64,000 nt of DNA from an uncultured Tateyamaria sp. (GTDB lineage Bacteria; Pseudomonadota; Alphaproteobacteria; Rhodobacterales; Rhodobacteraceae), in assembly GCF_947503705.1 (NCBI RefSeq), contig NZ_CANNES010000004.1, positions 188,001-252,000 of the forward strand. Direction: 5' to 3'. The number at the start of each line of letters is the position of its first letter. The stretch's first letter is position 1. The position numbers and the translations under genes were made by a program. The notes under the pieces are model-generated. The model saw only the letters and a program-made list of their open reading frames with translations, searched no databases and was not told where the DNA came from. Positions 56,963 to 64,000 of this stretch are shown here, piece by piece.

Positions 56963-58420
56963 CTAGCCCCCCATCCGCCCTTCCAGGCGGGCGACCATCC
57001 GGGCGGGCACACGGTCTTCGCTCAGGCGGGCCAGCACACGGGCCTTTGCCTCGGCGGGCATACGCGGGTTGCCCTCGACAAAGGCGACCAGACGGGCGCG
57101 GCGATCCGCCGACAGCTCCAGCATCTCCGGCTCGGGCGCTGCCCCGGTGTCATCGGTGCGCAAGGGGCGCACGGAAATTCCGGCGCCCAAAAGGGGGGAA
57201 CGGGTCTCGACCACCTCGCGGCCCGTCAGTTCAGGGCTGCGCACCAGCACATCATCGCCCTGCCGCCGGACCAGGGTGACCGGAACAGACTCCAGCCGGT
57301 TTTCTGCGCCCAACACCAGCACAGTGTCATTGGAATCGATGGCTGAGGCGGGCAAGCGCACCACGTTGTCCAACGCCGGTTCCTGCACGGCCACGGTCAC
57401 GAAATCGCCAGGCTTAAAGCCCAAGGCACTGTTCAAACGGGCAAAGACAAGCCGCCCGGTCTGGCCTTCTCCGGCCCCCGCACTGGCACGGTGAATGACG
57501 CCCTCAGCCGTCAAATCCACACCCGACACGTCCAGGGTCGCAACAACCGGGGCCGCAACCACATCACCGCTGGCATCCAAAAGCCGCGCATATTGGGCGG
57601 TCGACACCCGAAACGACACTTCCAACGCCTGCGCATCAATCAGCACGGCCAGCTTTTCATTGGCCGACACAAGACGACCCTGCACCAGATCCGTCTCGCT
57701 CAGCGTGCCGTCAAAAGGGGCCTCCAGAGTGGTGTCGGCCAACGCGCGCTCCGCCTCGCTGAGCGCGATGCGCGCACGGGCCAGACGCGTGCGGGCCTGA
57801 TCAATCCGGGCCTCGGCCACGGTCACGGCCTGCCTGCGCGACAGCACCGATTGGCGCGCGGCGGCGGCGGCCAATTCGGCCGTCTCGACCGCGGCAGCCG
57901 TGCCAACCCCACGAGCGGCCAAATCCACTTGCCGCTGGAACGCGCGCTCGCGCAAATCCACCTGATCCTGGGCTGCCGTTTCCTCGTCGCGGGCCAGGAC
58001 AATACTGCGCTCCGCATCGCGCAACTCGGCCTCCGCATCCAGCAGATCGGCCTCCGCACGCTCGTACCCGGCCTGGGCGTCGGCGGGGTCAATGCGCACC
58101 AGAACCTGCCCCGCACGCACGACACCGCCATCCTCAAACGCGTCGTCGAGCATCACGACCCGACCACTTGCGGCAGCACGCAGTTCCAGCGTCCGGCGGC
58201 TTTTCACCTCGCCAAAGCTCTGCAAAACAGGGGTTTCGACACCGGGCATGGCCCGCACGACGCCCACGGCAAAGACGCGCTCGCGCGCAGGCGGCGCCTT
58301 GGTTTCGCGTGCCAGCCGGTCCTGAACGGCGCCTCCCACCAGCACAGCGGCATAGGCCAACAGCCCCAGGCTAAGGGCCGCCAGCACCAAACCAATCAGG
58401 CTCTGCCTCAAAAATCTCAT
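56963..58420 (-). CDS. RND efflux periplasmic adaptor
   Basis: A 485-residue membrane-fusion protein. N-terminal membrane anchor (about residues 8-32, GLVLAALSLGLLAYAAVLVG), a lipoyl/barrel-sandwich half (SGRVVMLDDAFEDGGVVRAG, QVLVRIDPADAQAGYERAEA), a helical hairpin about 110-195, the second lipoyl half (LEAPFDGTLSETDLVQGRLV) and the beta-barrel (LVFARLNSALGFKPGDFVTV). It bridges the RND permease to an outer-membrane channel. It is first in the operon, read from a minus-strand promoter region about 58421-58514. Confidence 0.9.
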   Translation of the reverse strand: MRFLRQSLIGLVLAALSLGLLAYAAVLVGGAVQDRLARETKAPPARERVFAVGVVRAMPGVETPVLQSFGEVKSRRTLELRAAASGRVVMLDDAFEDGGVVRAGQVLVRIDPADAQAGYERAEADLLDAEAELRDAERSIVLARDEETAAQDQVDLRERAFQRQVDLAARGVGTAAAVETAELAAAAARQSVLSRRQAVTVAEARIDQARTRLARARIALSEAERALADTTLEAPFDGTLSETDLVQGRLVSANEKLAVLIDAQALEVSFRVSTAQYARLLDASGDVVAAPVVATLDVSGVDLTAEGVIHRASAGAGEGQTGRLVFARLNSALGFKPGDFVTVAVQEPALDNVVRLPASAIDSNDTVLVLGAENRLESVPVTLVRRQGDDVLVRSPELTGREVVETRSPLLGAGISVRPLRTDDTGAAPEPEMLELSADRRARLVAFVEGNPRMPAEAKARVLARLSEDRVPARMVARLEGRMGG

Positions 58421-58514
58421 CTTTACACGCCTTTAACCGCGACGGCTCCAGTCTATCATAACGTAGAAGCGCGCGCCAAAATACCAAGCCACAAAGCTGT
58501 TACGGTGTCGCGCG

Positions 58515-59057
58515 CTATTTCCGTCGCTGATGTTCGTCCAAACGGGGTAAAATTTCGACAAAGTTGCAGGGCCGGTGCCGATAATCGAGCTGACGCTCCA
58601 GAATTTCGTCCCAGGCGTCCTTGCACGCACCCGGACTGCCGGGCAACGCAAAAAGGTAGGTGCCATTGGCGACACCACCCGTCGCCCGGCTTTGCACGGC
58701 GCTGGTCCCGATCTTTTGCATCGACACGATGGTGAACACGGTGCCAAAAGCGTCGATTTCCTTCTCATAGACATCGCGGTGCGCTTCGACGCTCACATCC
58801 CGCCCCGTCAGGCCCGTGCCCCCGGTCGAGATGACAACATCCACGGCCGGGTCCGCACACCAGGCCCGCAGCTGATCGGCAATCTCGGCGCGCTCATCGG
58901 CCAGAATTTTCCGGTCGGCCAACACGTGCCCCGCCTTGGCGATCCGGTCCACCAGCACATCGCCCGACCGGTCCTCCGCCAGTGACCGGCTGTCGCTCAC
59001 CGTCAAAACGGCGATGCGAATGGCAATGAAATCAAGGCTTTCGTCAATCCGGCTCAT
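58515..59057 (-). CDS. moaB: Molybdenum cofactor biosynthesis protein B
   Basis: A 180-residue MoaB/MogA-type protein: AVLTVSDSRSLAEDRSGDVL, STGGTGLTGRDVSVEAHRDV and FALPGSPGACKDAWDEIL. These proteins adenylylate molybdopterin before molybdate insertion by MoeA. It lies apart from the fdhD-mobA-mobB-moeA cluster but in the same pathway. The ATG at 59055-59057 overlaps the LysE stop by 4 bases. Confidence 0.94.
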   Translation of the reverse strand: MSRIDESLDFIAIRIAVLTVSDSRSLAEDRSGDVLVDRIAKAGHVLADRKILADERAEIADQLRAWCADPAVDVVISTGGTGLTGRDVSVEAHRDVYEKEIDAFGTVFTIVSMQKIGTSAVQSRATGGVANGTYLFALPGSPGACKDAWDEILERQLDYRHRPCNFVEILPRLDEHQRRK

Positions 59058-59665
59058 GTCCGCTCCAATATGGCAAGGCGCAGGGCAAGACCTGCAAAAA
59101 CGCTGGCCGACAGCCAGTCCAGCACACGGCTGCCGCGCGCAAAGCGCTGGCCCGCCCCACCTGCAAAGACGCCAACAGCACCGTTGATGACAAAGCCGCC
59201 CGCGCTCAGGATCGCGCCAAAGATCAGGAATTGCAGCAACACCGACCCCGCCTCCGGCACCACGAATTGGGGCACAAAGGCCAGCACAAACAGGATCACC
59301 TTGGGATTGGTCAGGTTCACGATCAACCCGGTGCGAAAGGCCCGCGCCGTGCTCACGATGGGCATGTCCGCCGCCTGCCCCGCATGGCGCAGCGTCTGCA
59401 CCGCCAGCCACAAGAGATAGGCCACGCCCACCCAGCGGATCACCTCAAAGGCCGCAGGCACCGTCGCCACCACGGCACCAAGGCCCAGACCCGCCAGAAA
59501 CGTGTGGATGAAAGCGCCCAGCGCAATGCCCGCACTCGCGGCCCAGGCCGCACGCGGCCCCGACCGCAACCCCTGGCCGAGGCACAGCATCATATCCGCC
59601 CCCGGCGTCAGGTTCAGGGCCAGCCCCGCAGGGACAAAGGCCAAAAGCATCACAGGATCAACCAT
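59054..59665 (-). CDS. LysE family translocator
   Basis: A 203-residue membrane protein with about six helices. LAFVPAGLALNLTPGADMML, the GLILLxxxGxxxG-like core with GAFIHTFLAGLGLGAV, and FRTGLIVNLTNPKVILFVLA are standard for LysE/RhtB exporters, which move amino acids or similar compounds out of the cell. The start overlaps the end of the uracil-DNA glycosylase gene by 8 bases. Substrate unknown. Confidence 0.9.
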   Translation of the reverse strand: MVDPVMLLAFVPAGLALNLTPGADMMLCLGQGLRSGPRAAWAASAGIALGAFIHTFLAGLGLGAVVATVPAAFEVIRWVGVAYLLWLAVQTLRHAGQAADMPIVSTARAFRTGLIVNLTNPKVILFVLAFVPQFVVPEAGSVLLQFLIFGAILSAGGFVINGAVGVFAGGAGQRFARGSRVLDWLSASVFAGLALRLAILERT

Positions 59666-60431
59666 CGCGCAACCGCGCCTTCAGGCTCAGCAAATCGGCC
59701 CAGGCGTCTTTCTTGGCCGCCGGATTGCGCAGCAAATAGGCCGGATGAAACATCGGCAGCGCAGGCTTGCCCTGCGCCTCCACCCAATCCCCCCGCAGGC
59801 GTGTAATGCCCCGCTTGCCCAGCAAGGCCTGACAACTGTGATTGCCCACGATGACCAAGACCTCGGGCGCGGCCAGCGCGATATGGCGATGCAAAAACGG
59901 CTGCATCATCGCAATCTCTTCGGGCTTGGGGTCGCGATTCTGCGGCGGCCGCCACGGCAGCACATTGGTGATGTAGACGGACCTGTCCCGATCCAGTCCG
60001 ATGGCAGCCAGCATCTTGTCCAGCAACTGGCCCGCCCGACCCACAAAAGGGCGGCCCTCACGGTCCTCATCGCGACCCGGGGCCTCGCCCACGATCATGA
60101 CACGAGCCCCCGGCACGCCATCTGAAAACACCAGATTCCGGGCGCCGCGCTTCAACTCGCAATGCTCATAGGCGGCCAGGGCCGCACGCAACCCGTCGAG
60201 GTCCTGCGCCGCCTCCGCCGCCACACGGGCCACGGCGACCGGATCAACCTCCGCCATAGGCACCGGGGCCGTCGGGGCCGACCGGGCGAGCGGGGCCGCC
60301 GCCACAGGCTTGGGCGCAGGGGGCGGAACGTCATAGCGATTGACCGGCGCATCCGCGATACACTCATCCACGCCCAGCTCGATCTGCCAGGCCAGGGCCG
60401 CCACCGCGCTATGATACTCAACCGAATCCAT
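59658..60431 (-). CDS. Uracil-DNA glycosylase, family 4-like, without Fe-S ligands
   Basis: A 257-residue DNA repair enzyme. Motif A is [20 protein letters not shown] (residues about 114-133), the catalytic-site motif [15 protein letters not shown] is at 158-172 and motif B is [10 protein letters not shown] near 233. These place it in the family 4/5 uracil-DNA glycosylases. The four cysteines that bind a 4Fe-4S cluster in family 4 are mostly missing: only C91 is at a matching place, with Y88, W160 and M176 in the others. An N-terminal tail of about 85 residues is Pro/Ala-rich. Confidence 0.9.
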   Translation of the reverse strand: MDSVEYHSAVAALAWQIELGVDECIADAPVNRYDVPPPAPKPVAAAPLARSAPTAPVPMAEVDPVAVARVAAEAAQDLDGLRAALAAYEHCELKRGARNLVFSDGVPGARVMIVGEAPGRDEDREGRPFVGRAGQLLDKMLAAIGLDRDRSVYITNVLPWRPPQNRDPKPEEIAMMQPFLHRHIALAAPEVLVIVGNHSCQALLGKRGITRLRGDWVEAQGKPALPMFHPAYLLRNPAAKKDAWADLLSLKARLRDG

Positions 60432-60572
60432 GCACCAACTCTACCCTGCCCGGAGCAGAACCAAAACGCCCAACACACAGCACTTCAGTGTTCCCCTAAA
60501 TTTGGAAATCCCGCCGCTTGCCGCCATGGCACCACCACGCCTATAAGCACCCAAACCAGCCAAAGGACCGCC

Positions 60573-61517
60573 ATGACCTTTACCCACCGACATCTCTTGG
60601 GCATCGAACATCTGCGGGCCGAGGAAATCGTGACGCTGCTGGATCTGGCCGATGAGTACGTGACGCTGAACCGGGGCGCATCCAAACATGGTACAGCGCT
60701 GGCAGGGCTCACCCAGATCAACATGTTCTTCGAGAATTCGACGCGGACGCAGGCCAGTTTCGAGCTGGCGGGCAAACGGCTCGGCGCGGATGTGATGAAC
60801 ATGGCGATGCAGGCCAGTTCGATCTCCAAGGGCGAGACGCTGATTGACACCGCCATGACGCTCAACGCCATGCACCCCGACCTGCTGGTGGTGCGGCACC
60901 CTCATTCCGGCGCCGTGGACCTGCTGGCGCAAAAGGTGAACTGCGCCGTGTTGAACGCAGGCGACGGGCGGCACGAACACCCGACCCAGGCGCTGCTCGA
61001 CGGGCTCACGATCCGGCGGGCCAAAGGACGGCTGCACCGGCTCAACATCGCGATCTGCGGCGACATCGCGCACAGCCGCGTGGCGCGGTCCAACATCATC
61101 CTGCTGGGCAAGATGGAAAATCGGATCCGGCTCATCGCGCCGCCCACGCTCATGCCCTCGGGGATCGAAGAGTTCGGCGTCGAGGTCTATGACGATATGG
61201 CCAAGGGGCTGCAAGACGTGGACGTGGTCATGATGCTGCGGCTGCAACGCGAGCGGATGGATGGCGGGTTCATCCCGTCCGAGCGGGAATATTACCACCG
61301 CTTCGGGCTGGATGCGGCCAAGCTGGCCCATGCCAAACCCGACGCCATCGTCATGCATCCCGGCCCCATGAACCGAGGGGTCGAGATTGACGGCACGCTG
61401 GCCGACGACATCAACCGCTCCGTGATCCAGGACCAGGTCGAAATGGGCGTCGCCGTGCGCATGGCCGCGATGGACCTGCTGGCCCGCAACCTCGCCACCG
61501 TCAGGGGGGCCGCATGA
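60573..61517 (+). CDS. pyrB: Aspartate carbamoyltransferase catalytic subunit
   Basis: A 314-residue enzyme of pyrimidine synthesis, joining carbamoyl phosphate and aspartate. The carbamoyl phosphate site [20 protein letters not shown] is at residues about 52-71; [20 protein letters not shown] and the late [16 protein letters not shown] are typical. The ATG at 60573 has AAAGGACC upstream; an open frame extends far upstream without coding character. It starts a four-gene unit ending in a pyrC-like gene, the class where a dihydroorotase-like partner is needed for activity. No regulatory subunit (pyrI) is visible. Confidence 0.96.
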   Translation: MTFTHRHLLGIEHLRAEEIVTLLDLADEYVTLNRGASKHGTALAGLTQINMFFENSTRTQASFELAGKRLGADVMNMAMQASSISKGETLIDTAMTLNAMHPDLLVVRHPHSGAVDLLAQKVNCAVLNAGDGRHEHPTQALLDGLTIRRAKGRLHRLNIAICGDIAHSRVARSNIILLGKMENRIRLIAPPTLMPSGIEEFGVEVYDDMAKGLQDVDVVMMLRLQRERMDGGFIPSEREYYHRFGLDAAKLAHAKPDAIVMHPGPMNRGVEIDGTLADDINRSVIQDQVEMGVAVRMAAMDLLARNLATVRGAA

Positions 61518-62056
61518 CCCAAACCCTGGACATCCCCGCCAACGAACGCGGCGTGATCCGCCTCTTTGCGCTCTCCATGACCGATGCCGAGGCCAAGACG
61601 CTCAAGGACAATCCCACCGCCATCAGCGCGGCGCTGGGTGGCGACCTCGACACCGAATTTGTCGAAGTGTTCCCGCTCTCCGACCTCGAAGGGGTGGGCA
61701 TCCTGAGCTATCTCAGCGAAGGCAACGCCGTGCCCGAAGATCAACTGACCCCCGACCGGGCCAAGCTGGAAAAGCTCGGAGGCTGGGTGCTGATTGTCTT
61801 CTCCCAGGCCTTTGGCGACGCGGCAACCACGCTTGCACCACAACCGGCGCTTACGCTGATCGGCACCTATGGCGAAACCCGCATCGACTACCGGGCGACC
61901 GAAACGGTGACCTCAGAGGCGGCCAAACCCTTCACCGCGCCCCCCGAGACGGTGAAAAAGAAACCCTCCGACGCCGCCATGTCAGGACGCATCGCCACCA
62001 TCGCCCTGATCGTGCTGGGCCTGCTCACCTGGGCGATGATCTGGATCTCAGGATGA
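61514..62056 (+). CDS. Small membrane-anchored protein between pyrB and pyrC
   Basis: A 180-residue protein: a soluble N-terminal part (about 1-145, with [20 protein letters not shown] and [20 protein letters not shown]) and one C-terminal membrane helix (about 158-178). It overlaps pyrB by 4 bases (ATGA), as expected for a co-translated operon member. Similar proteins sit at this locus in other Rhodobacterales as far as I recall, but I cannot name a function. Confidence 0.8.
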   Translation: MTQTLDIPANERGVIRLFALSMTDAEAKTLKDNPTAISAALGGDLDTEFVEVFPLSDLEGVGILSYLSEGNAVPEDQLTPDRAKLEKLGGWVLIVFSQAFGDAATTLAPQPALTLIGTYGETRIDYRATETVTSEAAKPFTAPPETVKKKPSDAAMSGRIATIALIVLGLLTWAMIWISG

Positions 62057-63060
62057 CCGACAATACAGGCAACCTCGGGCAATTGATGCGCGTGAAACGC
62101 ATCCAATCAATTTGGCCCAGCGAACCACAAGACTTCACACCTTGGCTGGCCCAAGAGGACAATATTGCGATCCTGGCCGATACTCTGGGACTAGGAGCGG
62201 ATGGGCTAGAATTAATCCGCACAGAAACCGCCGTCGGGACCTTTCGGGGTGACATTCTTTGCCGCACAACTGGACCTTCTCCGTCCAACGTGCTGATTGA
62301 AAACCAGTACGGTCGGTCAGACCACGACCACCTTGGAAAGCTGCTGACATATGCGGCCGGTGAGGACGCCAAAATCCTGATCTGGCTTGCCGAGGAAGTC
62401 CGCGAGGAACATGAAGCAGCAATCGCGCTGCTCAATTCCGTGACCGAAGAGGATTTCCAAGTCTTCGGCGTGGAAATTGAGCTTTGGCGGATTGATGACA
62501 GTGCTCCAGCACCACGCTTCAACGTTGTCGCAAAACCTAATTCATGGGCACGCCATGCCAAGGAAGTGCAACGCGCCGCAGCTTCGAGAAAGGAACTTTC
62601 GCCGACCCAAGCCGCGCAATTGGCGTATTGGACGGCACTTCAATCCAGGCTCATTGCCGCCCGACCTCCGTTCAATCCGGTAATGCCTCAGGCAAGCTCA
62701 TGGATACAACACAGCATCGGCAAGGCAGGCGTCGGGCTCAACCTCGCCACAAGCCGTCCCGCGAATGAAATCCGCGTCGAGATTTACCTGTCTGGAGAGA
62801 CCGCCAAAGGGTACTTTCACCTGCTGAAACAGGAAAAAGACAGCATCGAAGCCTCTTTGGGCTTTGCACTCGACTGGCAGGAACTTCCGACGAAAAAAGA
62901 CGCCCGAATTTGCATTGTGAAATCGTCAAGCGGTGTCGCTGAACCGGATGACTGGGCCAACCAGCATGAATGGCTGGTCACGACTATCATCGCGTTCCAC
63001 AGAGCTTTTGAAAAACCGGTGCGATCACTGGACCGGGAAACAGGGATAATGCTGGGATGA
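62053..63060 (+). CDS. DUF4268 protein with PD-(D/E)XK-like nuclease region
   Basis: A 335-residue protein. Residues about 40-105 hold a restriction-like pattern (ETAVGTFRGDILCR with the Asp, then VLIENQYGRSDHDHLGKLLT with Glu-x-Gln in place of Glu-x-Lys). The later EIELWRIDDSAPAPRFNVVA and the C-terminal part (IRVEIYLSGETAKGYFHLLK, ASLGFALDWQEL) match DUF4268, a family common in accessory and defence-rich regions. It overlaps both neighbours by 4 bases (ATGA). Its base composition is lower in GC than the flanks (33 of 60 at 62461-62520 versus 41 of 60 at 63241-63300). Function unproven; nuclease is inference. Confidence 0.8.
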   Translation: MTDNTGNLGQLMRVKRIQSIWPSEPQDFTPWLAQEDNIAILADTLGLGADGLELIRTETAVGTFRGDILCRTTGPSPSNVLIENQYGRSDHDHLGKLLTYAAGEDAKILIWLAEEVREEHEAAIALLNSVTEEDFQVFGVEIELWRIDDSAPAPRFNVVAKPNSWARHAKEVQRAAASRKELSPTQAAQLAYWTALQSRLIAARPPFNPVMPQASSWIQHSIGKAGVGLNLATSRPANEIRVEIYLSGETAKGYFHLLKQEKDSIEASLGFALDWQELPTKKDARICIVKSSSGVAEPDDWANQHEWLVTTIIAFHRAFEKPVRSLDRETGIMLG

Positions 63061-64000
63061 CCGACCTCCTTCTCACAAACGCCAGGCTGATCGACCCGCA
63101 GGCGGGCAACGTCACCACCGGCGCTATCGGCATCGCCGGGGGCAAGATCAGCGCCATCATCACCGATGACAGCCCCCTGCCCGAGGCGGGCCAGACCGTC
63201 GACTGCAACCGCAAGCATCTGGGCCCCGGCCTTGTCGATATCGGCGTCAAGGTCTGCGAGCCGGGCGAGCGGCACAAGGAAAGCTTTGGCAGTGCGGGGC
63301 TCGCCGCCGCGGCGGGCGGTGTGACCACCATGGTCACCCGGCCCGACACCGACCCCGCCATCGACAACCCCGAAGCGCTCGAATTCGTGATCCGCCGCGC
63401 CCGCGAGGCCGCACCCGTGAACGTCCTGCCCATGGCCGCCCTGACCAAAGGGCGCATGGGGCGCGAAATGACGGAAATCGGCTTTTTGCTGGATGCAGGG
63501 GCCGTGGCCTTCACCGATTGCGACCACGTGGTTACCGACAGCAAGGTCTTTGCCCGCGCCCTCAGCTATGCGCGCTCGCTTGGCGCGCTTGTGCTGGCCC
63601 ACCCCCAGGATCCGGGCCTCAGCCAGGGGGCGGCTGCGACCTCCGGCAAATTTGCGTCGCTGCGCGGCCTGCCCGCCGTGTCGCCCATGGCCGAGCGGAT
63701 GGGGCTGGACCGTGACATCGCGATGATCGAGATGACGGGCGCCAAATACCACGCCGACCAGATCACCGCCGCCCGCGCCCTGCCCCCGCTGGAACGGGCC
63801 AAGCAGAACGGGTTCGACATTACCGCAGGCACCTCGATCCACCACCTGACGCTGAACGCGCTGGACGTGGCCGACTACCGCACCTTCTTCAAGATCAAGC
63901 CGCCCCTGCGCGACGAAGACGACCGCCTCGCCATCGCCGAAGCCGTGCAATCGGGCCTGATCGACGTGATCAGTTCCATGCACACGCCCCAGGACGAGGA
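63057..64000 (+). CDS. Dihydroorotase-like protein (pseudo-dihydroorotase), 5' part
   Basis: The first 314 residues of a PyrC-like amidohydrolase; the end lies beyond the window. The overall family match is good (LLTNARLIDPQAGN, KHLGPGLVDIGVKVCEPGE, GTSIHHLTLNAL, KIKPPLRDEDDRLA). The metal-binding HxH of active enzymes is replaced by G63-V-K65, and the later DHAPH motif by a MHTPQ sequence, so the site cannot bind zinc normally. Known analogues: non-catalytic dihydroorotase subunits that complex with PyrB in Pseudomonas and relatives. The ATG overlaps the previous stop. A catalytic pyrC should be elsewhere. Confidence 0.92.
   Translation, partial: MTDLLLTNARLIDPQAGNVTTGAIGIAGGKISAIITDDSPLPEAGQTVDCNRKHLGPGLVDIGVKVCEPGERHKESFGSAGLAAAAGGVTTMVTRPDTDPAIDNPEALEFVIRRAREAAPVNVLPMAALTKGRMGREMTEIGFLLDAGAVAFTDCDHVVTDSKVFARALSYARSLGALVLAHPQDPGLSQGAAATSGKFASLRGLPAVSPMAERMGLDRDIAMIEMTGAKYHADQITAARALPPLERAKQNGFDITAGTSIHHLTLNALDVADYRTFFKIKPPLRDEDDRLAIAEAVQSGLIDVISSMHTPQDE

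Noticed and set aside
60162-60572. A long N-terminal extension of pyrB
   Set aside because: The frame is open upstream but without coding character; the ATG at 60573 has a good ribosome site and the family's normal start.

Overview
The window is ordinary chromosome from a GC-rich alphaproteobacterium, almost certainly a Rhodobacterales / Roseobacter-group member. The grounds are an F1 ATP synthase operon (atpHAGDC) split from Fo genes, a phaA-phaB pair, a 44-residue aa3-type cytochrome oxidase subunit IV, DUF2125 / extensin-like / H-type-lectin proteins, a catalytically dead dihydroorotase beside pyrB, and dense gene packing with ATGA/GTGA overlaps. I see no rRNA, tRNA, CRISPR array, insertion sequence or intact prophage. 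The longest gene-free stretch is about 395 bp (5773-6167).

Layout: 1-290 is the end of a polar amino-acid ABC ATPase. 358-5772 (minus) holds an H-type lectin-domain gene and then, upstream, atpC, atpD, atpG, atpA and atpH, with a terminator after atpC and a large inverted repeat between atpD and atpC. 6168-9254 has a DUF3859-like secreted protein, an RTX-repeat protein and a methyltransferase. 9326-13570 carries gloB, clpA and an M23 peptidase. 13574-17256 (minus) is a MotA/ExbB-like plus MotB/OmpA-like pair whose B subunit has a very long coiled coil. 17330-21733 holds chaC, a DUF2125 gene and the coupled hisC-tyrA-extensin set. 21822-26500 mixes small accessory genes (membrane protein, XRE regulator, DUF2867, an orphan tail-tube-like protein) with rpsD, tag and an EAL phosphodiesterase.

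26627-33120 carries phaA and phaB (polyhydroxyalkanoate precursors), a 39-residue small ORF, a GcvA-like LysR regulator coupled to an EamA exporter, a YdcH-like protein, a TrmN6-like methyltransferase, DUF2007 and a polyprenyl diphosphate synthase. 33096-37569 (minus) holds ispE, a TPR protein and ETF-ubiquinone oxidoreductase. 37771-40962 includes an EthD-like protein, soxR with a well-formed SoxR promoter driving a VOC protein, greA, an unknown membrane protein and a RidA protein. 40966-45533 (minus) is a coupled molybdenum cofactor set: fdhD, a small membrane protein, mobA, mobB and a moeA with an unusual N-terminal domain. azlC-azlD, a lipoprotein, the oxidase subunit IV, an MBL hydrolase, a DmdC-like acyl-CoA dehydrogenase, a Sua5-type enzyme, yqgE, a DsbD-N protein and an RND efflux pair follow. 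58515-60431 (minus) holds a uracil-DNA glycosylase, a LysE exporter and moaB.

The window ends in a pyrimidine operon, pyrB - small membrane protein - DUF4268/PD-(D/E)XK-like gene - pyrC-like pseudo-dihydroorotase. The nuclease-like gene is lower in GC than its neighbours yet joined to both by 4-nt overlaps. The observations I rate highest are this embedded gene, the stator-like pair with its oversized coiled coil, the MoeA fusion, the orphan tail-tube protein, the uracil-DNA glycosylase lacking its iron-sulfur ligands, and the SoxR promoter.
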